From: DASYAN01 sp036501345
Lineage (GTDB): Bacteria; Chloroflexota; Ktedonobacteria; Ktedonobacterales; Ktedonobacteraceae
Length of the DNA stretch: 16,114 bases
Assembly: GCA_036501345.1 (NCBI GenBank)
Contig: DASYAN010000020.1
Coordinates: forward strand, 1 to 16,114
Reading direction: 5' to 3'
Positions 1 through 6,286 of this stretch are shown piece by piece. The translations under genes and the position numbers were made by a program. The number at the start of each line of letters is the position of its first letter. Within the stretch, counting starts at the first letter, position 1. Under the pieces are notes generated by a model. It was not told where the DNA came from and did no database searches. It saw only the letters and a program-made list of their open reading frames with translations.

Positions 1-1
1 G

Positions 2-757
2 CTGGGAGTGACTACATCAGGGCATATCACGATGGGTCGAGAAACGTTCTCCGGCTGTGTTACCCATGGAGATGCCAGCCATGTGCTAAACTCGATTAAT
101 CATCATGCAGATACCCACAATGGCCAACTGGTGTTATTCACTCCAGCTCTAGGAGTTTCTCTGTCCGGCCTGAGTGATACGATTGTGATGCTACGGCCAG
201 TTAAAACTTCTGTTGGCCTCTATACCGTCCAGACCATCCAGTCCAAAGCAACTACGCTACCTGTACTATCAGATCAGGATGCATTAGTAGGAAGCGGTGA
301 AGCAGGCAAATGGCTAGCTAGCAATCTTCATCCTGGTAACAAAATCAATATCTCCGAGCATACTGCACCCAATGATGATCTGGTTCAAGCCATAGGTGGT
401 GGTCCTGTGCTGATCAAGAATGGAGCTCTTTATAAAGATCCCAATCCCCCCGCACCCGCTGAAGCCAGCACGCGAAATCCACTTACAGCTATCGCTACGA
501 GCAAGGATGGAACACATGCCTTTTTCGTAGTCTTTGATGGACGCCTATCCGGTCCCAGTCGGAGCAGAGGATTAACACGTGCAAAAATGGCCAATTATCT
601 TCTGGCACACGGTGCCTACCAAGCAATGTTATTTGACAGCGGCGGCTCGTCTGAGATGATCGCTCGTCACGCCGGACAGCGGACAGTATCGGTGATTAAT
701 CATCCATCCGATGGGCATGAGCGCCAGATAGCAAATGGTCTGTTTGTCTACAAATAG
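2..757 (+). CDS. Phosphodiester glycosidase (NAGPA-domain) protein, 5' partial
   Basis: The reading frame is open to the left edge, so the true start lies outside the window; the GTG at 8 is probably internal. The C-terminal half carries the pattern of the NAGPA / phosphodiester glycosidase family (the catalytic domain of the human 'uncovering enzyme' and many bacterial exported proteins). Visible signs are a GGGPVLIKNG segment, an RNPLTAIATSKDG segment, a strand reading FVVFDGR, then GLTRAKMANYLL, and the signature MLFDSGGSSEM, which is followed by a C-terminal INHPSDGHERQIANGLFVY stretch. In this family the Asp-x-Gly-Gly-Ser region forms part of the active site. Such proteins usually cleave phosphodiester-linked sugars at or outside the cell surface. 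The signal peptide or anchor cannot be judged because the N-terminus is missing. The substrate is unknown. Confidence 0.85.
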   Translation: MGVTTSGHITMGRETFSGCVTHGDASHVLNSINHHADTHNGQLVLFTPALGVSLSGLSDTIVMLRPVKTSVGLYTVQTIQSKATTLPVLSDQDALVGSGEAGKWLASNLHPGNKINISEHTAPNDDLVQAIGGGPVLIKNGALYKDPNPPAPAEASTRNPLTAIATSKDGTHAFFVVFDGRLSGPSRSRGLTRAKMANYLLAHGAYQAMLFDSGGSSEMIARHAGQRTVSVINHPSDGHERQIANGLFVYK

Positions 758-852
758 TCACTATCAAGCCAGAACATTCGTGTCTACTATGGGAAGCTAA
801 AGATTATGTGAAAATGGGACGAGATAGTTAAGTAGGAAACTTGTTATGTTAA

Positions 853-860
853 AAGGAGGA
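853..860 (+). promoter_or_regulatory. Ribosome binding site deciding the start of the DUF2795 gene
   Basis: AAGGAGGA is a near-perfect Shine-Dalgarno sequence lying 9 bases upstream of the ATG at 870. An in-frame ATG at 846 lies upstream of this site and has no comparable ribosome binding site of its own, so 870 is preferred. Confidence 0.8.
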
Positions 861-869
861 AACATTATT

Positions 870-1082
870 ATGGCTCATGCTAATCCAGTAGAGGTTGAGA
901 AAAGCCTCAAGGGAGTTAATTATCCCGCAAAGAAGAAAGATCTCATCACACATGCTCAACAGCACGGGGCGAATCCGGAAGTGCTTGAGACACTCAGGGA
1001 TCTGCGTGAAGAAAACTTTAATAGTCCAGTTGATGTAAGTAAAGCTGTTGGTGAGATTGATCGCCAGCAAAAGCAAAAATAG
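870..1082 (+). CDS. Small DUF2795-type protein
   Basis: This 70-residue protein opens MAHANPVEVEKSLKGVNYPAKK, here numbered from the ATG chosen by its ribosome binding site. It matches the DUF2795 pattern I know: an opening NPVE.EK.LKGV.YPA.K..L stretch, a helix with a small-residue turn (QHGANPEVLETL), and a C-terminal 'F.SP.DVSKAVG' segment that reads as a last helix. The family is common in Actinobacteria and Chloroflexi, is composed of short all-helical proteins, and has no established function. The protein is charged and soluble, with no signal peptide or membrane segment. It stands alone: the gene before it ends 112 bases upstream, and the next gene is convergent. The strong ribosome binding site suggests efficient translation. 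Confidence 0.85.
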   Translation: MAHANPVEVEKSLKGVNYPAKKKDLITHAQQHGANPEVLETLRDLREENFNSPVDVSKAVGEIDRQQKQK

Positions 1083-1117
1083 TAGGCCCTCGGCCCGTAA
1101 AGATCAACACGTGCAAC

Positions 1118-1153
1118 CAAACGCCGAGTATCGACTGTGATACTCGGCGTTTG
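1118..1153. terminator. Perfect 15-bp inverted repeat between convergent genes, possible terminator
   Basis: CAAACGCCGAGTATC (1118-1132) pairs perfectly with GATACTCGGCGTTTG (1139-1153) around a 6-base loop. The stem sits between the DUF2795 gene and the convergent phosphomannomutase gene, where a shared terminator would be expected. It is followed on the plus strand by a run of seven A, not T, and neither strand has a proper U-tract after the stem. A transcription-terminating or mRNA-end-stabilising role is therefore only likely, not shown. Confidence 0.55.
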
Positions 1154-1205
1154 CAAAAAAAGTTCCTGGAGCCCAGATCAAGAACCGAAGGGCATATCTC
1201 GACTT

Positions 1206-2567
1206 TTAGCTGCGAATGAATGCGAGTAGTTCATCGCGTTTCTGTTCTAGTAAAGTCCGGTCTTTGGCTTCGACGTTCAAGCGCAGTAGTGGCTCAGTAT
1301 TAGATGCGCGAACATTAAACCACCAGTTGCCGTAATCTACAGTGAGACCATCCAGTTTATCAACAGAGCGTGCTCCCTCGCTGAAATGTGCTTCCAGTGC
1401 TTGGAGCTTAGCATTTGCATCCGTCACAGTGCTATTGATTTCACCGCTACGGATCCAAGTATCAAGAGGTTTGATGATCTCTGAAAGGGACTTGCCTTCA
1501 ACAGAAATCAATTCTAGCATAATCAGGAGGGCAATCAGGCCGGAGTCTGCATACCAATTGTCACGGAAGAAGAAGTGGCCGGAATGCTCACCAGCAAAGA
1601 TGCCATTGACTCTGCGCATGTCGGCCTTGATTAATGAGTGACCGACACGTGTACGCACCGCTTTGCCACCCAGTTTGGTGACGAGTTCTGGTACACTCTT
1701 TGAGACAATCAGGTTATGAAGCACGGTTGCACCTGGATGCTTATGAAGTAGGCTGTTGGCAACCATCGCCGTGACCTGAGAACCATCAACAAGATTGCCA
1801 TGCTCATCAACAGGGAACATCCGGTCCGCATCACCATCGAAAGCCGCACCGACATCAGCTCCGGTCTCACGCACCTTTCTTTGCACATCTACCATATTCT
1901 CTGGTTCAATAGGACTAGCAGGGTGATTGGGGAAGCTGCCATCCAACTCAAAATACAGAGGAATAAGCTCACAGGGCAGATGCTTGAAGACACGTGCCAT
2001 GATCAAACCAGCCATGCCATTACCAGCATCAATCACAACTTTGAGCGGCTTGATCTTCTTAACGTCAATAAATGAGAGAGCATGATTGACAAAATCGTCA
2101 GTTATATCACGATGTGTCACTTCTCCCTTATGGGGCAGTTCGACAAAGTCGCCGCTGATAGCAAGGTCACGGATCTCGGCCAAGCCAGTATCCAGACTGA
2201 TTGGGAATGCCTGGGCCCGACAGAATTTCATGCCATTATATTTGCCCGGATTGTGGGAGGCGGTAACCATGACGCCAGCCGGATAGTTAAACTTGCCGAC
2301 CGCAAAGTAAAGACCGTCAGTAGTGGCCAGGCCAAGATCAACCGCGTTGACACCTTGATCGGTAATCCCGCGAATAAGAGCAGCAGTAATCTGCGGCGAG
2401 GATAGGCGCATGTCATGACCAACAGCGATATCCGAGACATTGAGATACTGAGCGGCAGCTCGCCCGATACGGTAAGCCACATCTTCATTCAAGGTCTCCC
2501 CATAAATTCCACGAACATCATAGGCCTTGAAGATAGATGGATCGACGGTCCCAGGAGATGTACTCAT
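1206..2567 (-). CDS. manB: Phosphomannomutase/phosphoglucomutase
   Basis: This 453-residue alpha-D-phosphohexomutase interconverts hexose-6-phosphate and hexose-1-phosphate in the cytoplasm. The length is normal and all four family signatures are intact. The phosphoserine loop TASHNP has its active Ser at 104, and the Mg-binding loop DGDADR spans 244-249. The sugar-specificity loop GEHSG is at 326-330, and the phosphate-binding loop R.SNTEP spans 420-426. The early AYDVRG at 15-20 is also typical. The GEHSG loop fits the bifunctional PMM/PGM group, so the main substrate (mannose or glucose) is not settled, and the symbol is a best guess. The ATG at 2567 is the only good start, because a stop codon lies three codons upstream. 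It lacks a recognisable Shine-Dalgarno sequence and the leader is AT-rich. An acetyltransferase gene lies 83 bases upstream on the same strand. Mannose-1-phosphate made here could feed the mannosyl donors used by the membrane glycosyltransferases further right. Confidence 0.92.
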   Translation of the reverse strand: MSTSPGTVDPSIFKAYDVRGIYGETLNEDVAYRIGRAAAQYLNVSDIAVGHDMRLSSPQITAALIRGITDQGVNAVDLGLATTDGLYFAVGKFNYPAGVMVTASHNPGKYNGMKFCRAQAFPISLDTGLAEIRDLAISGDFVELPHKGEVTHRDITDDFVNHALSFIDVKKIKPLKVVIDAGNGMAGLIMARVFKHLPCELIPLYFELDGSFPNHPASPIEPENMVDVQRKVRETGADVGAAFDGDADRMFPVDEHGNLVDGSQVTAMVANSLLHKHPGATVLHNLIVSKSVPELVTKLGGKAVRTRVGHSLIKADMRRVNGIFAGEHSGHFFFRDNWYADSGLIALLIMLELISVEGKSLSEIIKPLDTWIRSGEINSTVTDANAKLQALEAHFSEGARSVDKLDGLTVDYGNWWFNVRASNTEPLLRLNVEAKDRTLLEQKRDELLAFIRS

Positions 2568-2650
2568 AATATATTATCAAAAGACATTTTTGCACATATT
2601 ACTCTTATTTACGGCAAAAATATCTGGCTCCTTTCTTAAGTCTGCAAAGA

Positions 2651-3217
2651 TTATTTCGCATTTGATCTGTATATTTCCAACAATAACCATGGTTGACCAG
2701 AGCTGCGAGGATCGAAAATTTGACCAACTTCGGCAAAACCAGCTTTGGCAAAGGCACGTCGGGCTGGACGATTGGCGACAGCCGTCTCTGCATAGACACG
2801 TACAATATGTGGAAATGTAAACAAATAGCGAACTAGCGTACCGATAGCATCGGGACCATATCCTTGTCCCCAGCGAGTTTTATCGCCCAAGCCCAATCCG
2901 ATCTCAACCTGACCCAAGCGTGTATCAACGTTAAAATAGGTTATTGTTCCGATAGGAACATGTTCCTCGTCTTCGATGATAAACCAACATTGGTGTCCAC
3001 CACCGTGTACATAGTTACGCTTAAAAACCGGCAGGAACTCAGCCATGCTGTGTGAGTATGGACGATGAGGATCGTAGCGCCATACCTCGTCATCGCGTTC
3101 CCAGCGAAAGACGTTTGGAGCATCATCTATCCTCGGGCGATGGAGATAAACGCGTTCGCCATGAAGCAGCAGACCTGTAGCTTGTTTCATCCTGATCTCT
3201 CGTTGTACATCAGCCAT
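2651..3217 (-). CDS. GNAT-family N-acetyltransferase (RimJ/RimL type)
   Basis: This 188-residue protein has the layout of the RimJ/RimL branch of acetyl-CoA-dependent N-acetyltransferases. It opens with a strand reading ERVYLHRPRIDDAPNVFRW (21-39), and a central strand VPIGTITYFNVD (87-98) is followed by VEIGLGLG (104-111). The acetyl-CoA pyrophosphate-binding loop is WGQGYG (116-121), a variant of the usual R/Q-x-x-G-x-G/A. The family's C-terminal ANRPARRAFAKAGF (148-161) is present. These enzymes acetylate protein N-termini or small molecules such as amino-glycosides or polyamines; the substrate here cannot be told. Two starts are possible: the ATG at 3217 used here, or an ATG nine codons later at 3190, and neither has a strong ribosome binding site. 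The phosphomannomutase follows on the same strand after 83 bases, so co-transcription is possible. Confidence 0.85.
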   Translation of the reverse strand: MADVQREIRMKQATGLLLHGERVYLHRPRIDDAPNVFRWERDDEVWRYDPHRPYSHSMAEFLPVFKRNYVHGGGHQCWFIIEDEEHVPIGTITYFNVDTRLGQVEIGLGLGDKTRWGQGYGPDAIGTLVRYLFTFPHIVRVYAETAVANRPARRAFAKAGFAEVGQIFDPRSSGQPWLLLEIYRSNAK

Positions 3218-3352
3218 AGCAACCCCACTACATGCGCAAATTTTATATCAGCCTCAAGTGTTCTATGCATCGTAAACACCTACCTAATCACATTCTATCA
3301 GATTGAGCCAACCTTTACATGAGCGAGAAACCTTAATGCACATTATTGTAGC

Positions 3353-3490
3353 AGAAATCTCTAAGAAACTGACACTCCCTGGCATAAATGCGCAGGGGTT
3401 CTTCCTTCATCCAGGAGGCTTGCCATCTGCCCTTGCGAACAAACAGTAGAGGTCCCCTGTCCAGAAGCGTTTCACGGGGCAAGCCCGTCT
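3353..3490 (-). ncRNA. Predicted omega RNA (TnpB guide RNA), approximate extent
   Basis: TnpB guides are made from the tnpB 3' region and right end, and read about 16-20 bases into the flanking DNA. Here the region contains a hairpin at the tnpB stop (ACGGG 3474-3478 with CCCGT 3484-3488) and the right-end hairpin (3377-3397). The guide would then be the minus-strand flank beginning at 3368, TTTCTTAGAGATTTCT. The 5' boundary is a guess; in studied elements it lies inside tnpB. No expression evidence is available. Confidence 0.4.
3377..3397 (-). repeat. Right-end hairpin of the TnpB element / omega RNA 3' stem
   Basis: On the plus strand CCCTG (3377-3381) pairs with CAGGG (3393-3397), and GCAT (3382-3385) pairs with ATGC (3388-3391), with one bulged G at 3392. 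On the minus strand it is followed by GTGTCAG, resembling the 'hairpin then GxGTCAA' right ends of IS605-type elements. Confidence 0.6.
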
Positions 3491-4626
3491 GTTTCCGTAT
3501 GCCCTACGGTACAGCCTCGAATGGACGAAAGAGCTTTTTCCAAAATGTTACGAGCCGCGTTCTGATCCCGGTCCATCACCAATCCGCACGTCGGGCAAAT
3601 ATGCGTACGGATACTCAACGACTTTTTGACGATAGTACCACAGTCGGAGCATTTCTGGCTGGTGTAGTGGGGTGGCACAGCAACAACTTCAATGTCATGC
3701 AGCAAGCCGTATCTGGCAACCCATTGCAGGAATATCCCCCATCCAGCATCATGAATACTCTTGGCGAGTTTGCGGTTACGGACCATATTGCAAATCTGAA
3801 GGTTCTCATAGGCAATCAAGTCGCAAGACGAGACGAACGCGTTTGCCCGCTTGCGGGCAAAATCCTCGCGCTGCCTTTGCACTTTCAGATGCTGCTTGGC
3901 CAATCGCTTTCGCGCTTTCTTGCGATTGGCAGATTGCTTTTGTTTGCGAGAGAGTCTTCTCTGGAGACGCCCCAGCTTCGACTCCGCTTTGCGGTAGTGC
4001 CGTGGGTTCTCTACCGTGGTTCCCTCAGAGTCGGTGAGGAAGCTCCCCAGACCGACATCTATACCCAGCTGCTTCCCAGATGGAACGTGCTCGACTTTGC
4101 GCTCAGTTTTGACGCAGAACTGCGCATAATAGCCATCTGCACGGCGCACAATGCGTACACGCTTGATGACACTGCTGGGGAAGGTTCCGATCTTCTGTTT
4201 CTTGTTTCCAACCAAGCGGAGGCGACCAATGCCGCAGCCATCAGTGAAGGTGAGATGACGGCCATCATCATCCAATTTCCAACCAGTCGCCTTGTACTCA
4301 ACCGAGCGGTTGTGGTGTTGGAACTGAGGATAGCCCTTCTTTCCAGACTTCTTTTCCTTGCAGTTCTCGTAGAAGCGGGAGATAGCGAACCAAGCACGGT
4401 CGGCACTGGCCTGTCTCGCTTGGGAGTTGAGGCGACGGGCGAAGGGGAAAGCTTTCGCCAGAACAGCACAGAAGGTCTGCAAGTCGTTTTTCGAGACACG
4501 ATCGCCATCCATCCACAAACGGATACATTTGTTGCGGATGAATTGCACCGTGCGTATCGCTTCTTCAATGGCTGCAAATTGCTTTTGATTGCCATCAAGC
4601 TTGTACTCGTAGACCAACATGCTCAT
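3472..4626 (-). CDS. tnpB: RNA-guided endonuclease TnpB (IS200/IS605 family)
   Basis: This 384-residue, apparently intact TnpB is close in length to ISDra2 TnpB. The RuvC-like catalytic residues are visible: Asp190 in GIDVGLG, Glu274 in AYENL, and Asp354 in DRDQNAARNI. A four-cysteine zinc finger lies between the last two (CSDC 326-329 and CPTC 344-347). The N-terminal half is the basic wedge/REC part, and a Lys/Arg-rich stretch at about 216-260 should contact RNA or DNA. In known systems such proteins use an omega RNA to cut DNA next to a target motif at the excised donor site, which keeps the element in place. The ATG at 4626 has AAAGGA-type sequences just upstream; the ATG two codons later is also possible. 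A TTGACA box lies about 50 bases upstream. The divergent neighbour is a broken ribbon-helix-helix gene. All catalytic residues are present, so activity is plausible. Confidence 0.95.
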   Translation of the reverse strand: MSMLVYEYKLDGNQKQFAAIEEAIRTVQFIRNKCIRLWMDGDRVSKNDLQTFCAVLAKAFPFARRLNSQARQASADRAWFAISRFYENCKEKKSGKKGYPQFQHHNRSVEYKATGWKLDDDGRHLTFTDGCGIGRLRLVGNKKQKIGTFPSSVIKRVRIVRRADGYYAQFCVKTERKVEHVPSGKQLGIDVGLGSFLTDSEGTTVENPRHYRKAESKLGRLQRRLSRKQKQSANRKKARKRLAKQHLKVQRQREDFARKRANAFVSSCDLIAYENLQICNMVRNRKLAKSIHDAGWGIFLQWVARYGLLHDIEVVAVPPHYTSQKCSDCGTIVKKSLSIRTHICPTCGLVMDRDQNAARNILEKALSSIRGCTVGHTETDGLAP

Positions 4627-4651
4627 TCCTTTATCCTTTCTGATATGCTAC

Positions 4652-4679
4652 TCTCTATCACTCTATCAGTGCTTGTCAA
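4652..4679 (-). promoter_or_regulatory. Predicted tnpB promoter with tandem TGATAGAG repeats
   Basis: On the minus strand a perfect -35 box TTGACA (4679-4674) is followed 16 bases later by TAGAGA (4657-4652), a weak -10 match. Two head-to-tail copies of TGATAGAG (4668-4661 and 4660-4653) lie across the spacer and -10. Adjacent direct repeats over a promoter are the sort of operator bound by ribbon-helix-helix repressors, and a broken gene for one starts at 4695. The regulator-operator link is an inference. Confidence 0.45.
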
Positions 4680-4694
4680 GAAAAGATAGGACAA

Positions 4695-4824
4695 ATGTCC
4701 AAGGAACGGATCACCATCTCTCTCACCCAGCGACAAAAGAAACCGTTGGAAAAGCCCAGAAAGGCGGGAACATGTACCAATGGCGGAGATTATTAGACGA
4801 GCAATTGACGCATATATGCCTTGA
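4695..4824 (+). pseudogene. Ribbon-helix-helix (CopG-like) DNA-binding protein, two frameshifts
   Basis: Reading across three frames restores one short protein. The first frame gives MSKERITISLTQRQKKPLEK, the second gives AQKGGNM, and the third gives MAEIIRRAIDAYMP followed by a stop at 4822-4824. This matches the family pattern: a beta strand (ERITISL) for DNA contact, then two helices with the 'GNMSMAEIIRRAIDAY'-like end. The first break is in an A run near 4750-4753 and looks like one missing A. The second lies between 4774 and 4780 and also needs a one-base loss (or two-base gain). As sequenced, the first frame runs on to a TAG at 4791-4793 and yields a peptide lacking the second helix. 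It is divergent from tnpB and inside the predicted element ends. It was probably a repressor of the shared promoter region. Confidence 0.65.
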
Positions 4825-4869
4825 GATGATCCAACCTCTTCCCCTGTGCCCAAGCCCCAAGAAAGGAAC

Positions 4870-4910
4870 GCCCATTCATCCCCGCCTTCAAAGGACGGGG
4901 CTTTCTGGGC
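4870..4910. repeat. Left-end imperfect hairpin of the TnpB element
   Basis: CCCCG (4880-4884) pairs with CGGGG (4896-4900), and CCTT (4885-4888) pairs with AAGG (4891-4894), with a CA loop and a bulged A. After a 5 x 5 internal loop, GCCCA (4870-4874) pairs with TGGGC (4906-4910). The hairpin ends one base from the predicted element end, directly before the minus-strand TTGAT motif. No U-tract follows it on either strand, which argues against a plain terminator. Confidence 0.6.
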
Positions 4911-4921
4911 CATCAATTGTA

Positions 4922-4973
4922 ACCTCTGGGGATGCGCAACGCCTATAATATTAGGCTGCCATGCGCCAGAGGT
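4922..4973. repeat. Long three-part inverted repeat downstream of the phosphofructokinase gene
   Basis: ACCTCTGG (4922-4929) pairs with CCAGAGGT (4966-4973), CGCA (4935-4938) with TGCG (4962-4965), and GCCTA (4941-4945) with TAGGC (4952-4956), closing a six-base AT loop. The result is a nested stem with small internal loops. It lies 19 bases beyond the phosphofructokinase stop, so it may end or stabilise that transcript, but no U-tract follows. It is just outside the predicted TnpB element. Confidence 0.5.
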
Positions 4974-4992
4974 CCGCTGCATTGCGCCAAGA

Positions 4993-6201
4993 TCACAGCC
5001 TTGCCTTTGTGATATCGAGCCGGGTATGGTGCGTGAGTGGTCCACCAATCAAAGGCAGAGCATACTCGTAGAATGCAGATGTAACCATTGTCTTGTCCTG
5101 GTTCAAATAGCTATCCGGTAATAGACGTTGTACATTTGCTACCTTATCAAGCTCTGTCAATCCTGTAATGCAATGATAAGTCGGCTCGTCATGGCGGATC
5201 AGCGTCACCATTTTATCGCTTTCACCATCGAGTAATGCATGTACACCCATCTTGCCGACCAAGTAGGCTTCATCGCGATCGGTAACAGAGACATGCGCAG
5301 AGGACATGCGTTGCAAATCTCCAGGCTTATCAAAGCGGGCACGCAGCCTCAGCTCCCTTTTAACAAGATCAACCAGATATTGAGCTGCTCCGCTTAATAA
5401 AGGATGCTGAAAGGCGTCAACACCAATCTGCCCCACAGAGCCAAGCGTCTGTCCTTTGTCATCCTTGATGGTCTCTGCCGCAACAACAATGACATAGCCA
5501 AGCTTCCTGTAGACCTCTTCAACTTGGGCCAGGAAGCGATTGGCAACAAAAGGCTGCTCAGGAATAAGGAGAATATGCGGAGGATCACTCTCATCACGCT
5601 TCCCCAGAGCTGAAGAGGCAGTTAACCAACCAGCATCACGTCCCATAGTTTCGATGATTTTCACCGGATAGTGCCAGGGAATAGAGATTGTGTTCAAGGC
5701 AGAATCCTGGGTAGCTTGAGCAATGAAGCGGGCAGCACTCCCGTAGCCGGGACAATGATCGGTGAAAGGCAGGTCGTTATCAATAGTTTTGGGTATGCTA
5801 AGAATAGAGAGATCATAACCCAACTGCTGGGCCGCCCCAGCCAAACGATGGGCAGTATCCGCAGAATCATTGCCGCCGATATAGAGCATAAAGCGTATAT
5901 CGTAGCGCTTCAGGATCTCGATTGTACGCTCAAGATCATGGTCATGTAACTTATATCGACAGGAACCTAAAGCAGCCGATGGAGTATGGAGAAGTTGCGA
6001 CCATATACCTGCTGGTTGTTGACGCAGATCGATCAGTTCTTCTTTGAGCAGTCCTTCGATGCCATGGAGCATCCCATAGACGGCTCCAATGCGTTGATCT
6101 GCAAATGCTGCTTCGACAGCCCCAACCAAGCTGGCATTGATGACTGCAGTAGCCCCGCCAGATTGTCCGATAATGAGATTTCCGGATATTTTTGATAACA
6201 A
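4993..6201 (-). CDS. 6-phosphofructokinase, probably PPi-dependent type
   Basis: This 402-residue PfkA-superfamily enzyme phosphorylates fructose-6-phosphate in glycolysis. It opens with a GQSGGATAVIN nucleotide/phosphate loop (12-22). The phosphoryl-donor motif is GGNDS (109-113) where ATP enzymes have GGDGS. The catalytic motif is PKTIDND (137-143) where ATP enzymes have PGTIDND, and the substrate motif is MGRDAGW (186-192). Asp in the second variable position plus Lys in PKT is the known signature of PPi-using (and some atypical ATP) phosphofructokinases; use of PPi would also make the reaction reversible. The Asn in GGND is less usual than Asp. I chose the TTG at 6201 because GGGAG lies 8 bases upstream of it. 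A TTG five codons earlier (6216) is the only other nearby start, and an in-frame stop precedes it. It lies 85 bases downstream of cysE on the same strand, so the two may share a transcript. Confidence 0.9.
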   Translation of the reverse strand: MLSKISGNLIIGQSGGATAVINASLVGAVEAAFADQRIGAVYGMLHGIEGLLKEELIDLRQQPAGIWSQLLHTPSAALGSCRYKLHDHDLERTIEILKRYDIRFMLYIGGNDSADTAHRLAGAAQQLGYDLSILSIPKTIDNDLPFTDHCPGYGSAARFIAQATQDSALNTISIPWHYPVKIIETMGRDAGWLTASSALGKRDESDPPHILLIPEQPFVANRFLAQVEEVYRKLGYVIVVAAETIKDDKGQTLGSVGQIGVDAFQHPLLSGAAQYLVDLVKRELRLRARFDKPGDLQRMSSAHVSVTDRDEAYLVGKMGVHALLDGESDKMVTLIRHDEPTYHCITGLTELDKVANVQRLLPDSYLNQDKTMVTSAFYEYALPLIGGPLTHHTRLDITKARL

Positions 6202-6286
6202 TGAAATAACTCCCAACTAAGTAATACCCATCCTACCAGCCAAGAAGCATGGGAGGGAACATATTGTCCAAAAGGACATATAACAA

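Larger units (their letters stand above)
3369..4911 (-). mobile_element. IS200/IS605-type TnpB element with a divergent RHH gene remnant, no tnpA
   Basis: The proposed element contains an intact tnpB on the minus strand, flanked by two subterminal imperfect hairpins typical of this superfamily. In tnpB orientation the left end starts GGCCCAGAAAGCCCC just after TTGAT (4912-4916), which is the known target motif of the ISDra2 relatives. The right end closes with a hairpin and GTGTCAG (3375-3369). There is no HUH transposase gene tnpA. A ribbon-helix-helix pseudogene occupies the divergent position instead. The element would therefore have needed TnpA supplied from elsewhere. The boundaries are inferred from hairpins and motifs, not from comparison with an empty site. 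Confidence 0.65.

Noticed and set aside
4653..4670. Resemblance of CTCTATCACTCTATCAGTG to a tet operator
   Set aside because: The half-sites are direct rather than inverted repeats, and no TetR or Tet efflux gene is nearby; the likeness is chance.
3388..4689. Long plus-strand open frame of 433 codons
   Set aside because: It lies opposite the intact tnpB, has no family pattern, and has no ribosome binding site; it is a shadow of tnpB.
4880..4906. G+C-rich hairpin read as a terminator for the phosphofructokinase gene
   Set aside because: No U-tract follows on the minus strand, and the hairpin fits better as the left end of the TnpB element beside TTGAT.
4623..5048. Minus-strand open frame of 141 codons between tnpB and the phosphofructokinase
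   Set aside because: It runs through the left-end hairpin, the 52-base inverted repeat and the ribbon-helix-helix remnant, and shows no recognisable protein pattern.
6253..6275. Small inverted repeat TGTCC-AAAA-GGACA between cysE and the phosphofructokinase gene
   Set aside because: The stem is only 5 bp, common by chance, and neither a terminator tract nor a repeated operator is present.
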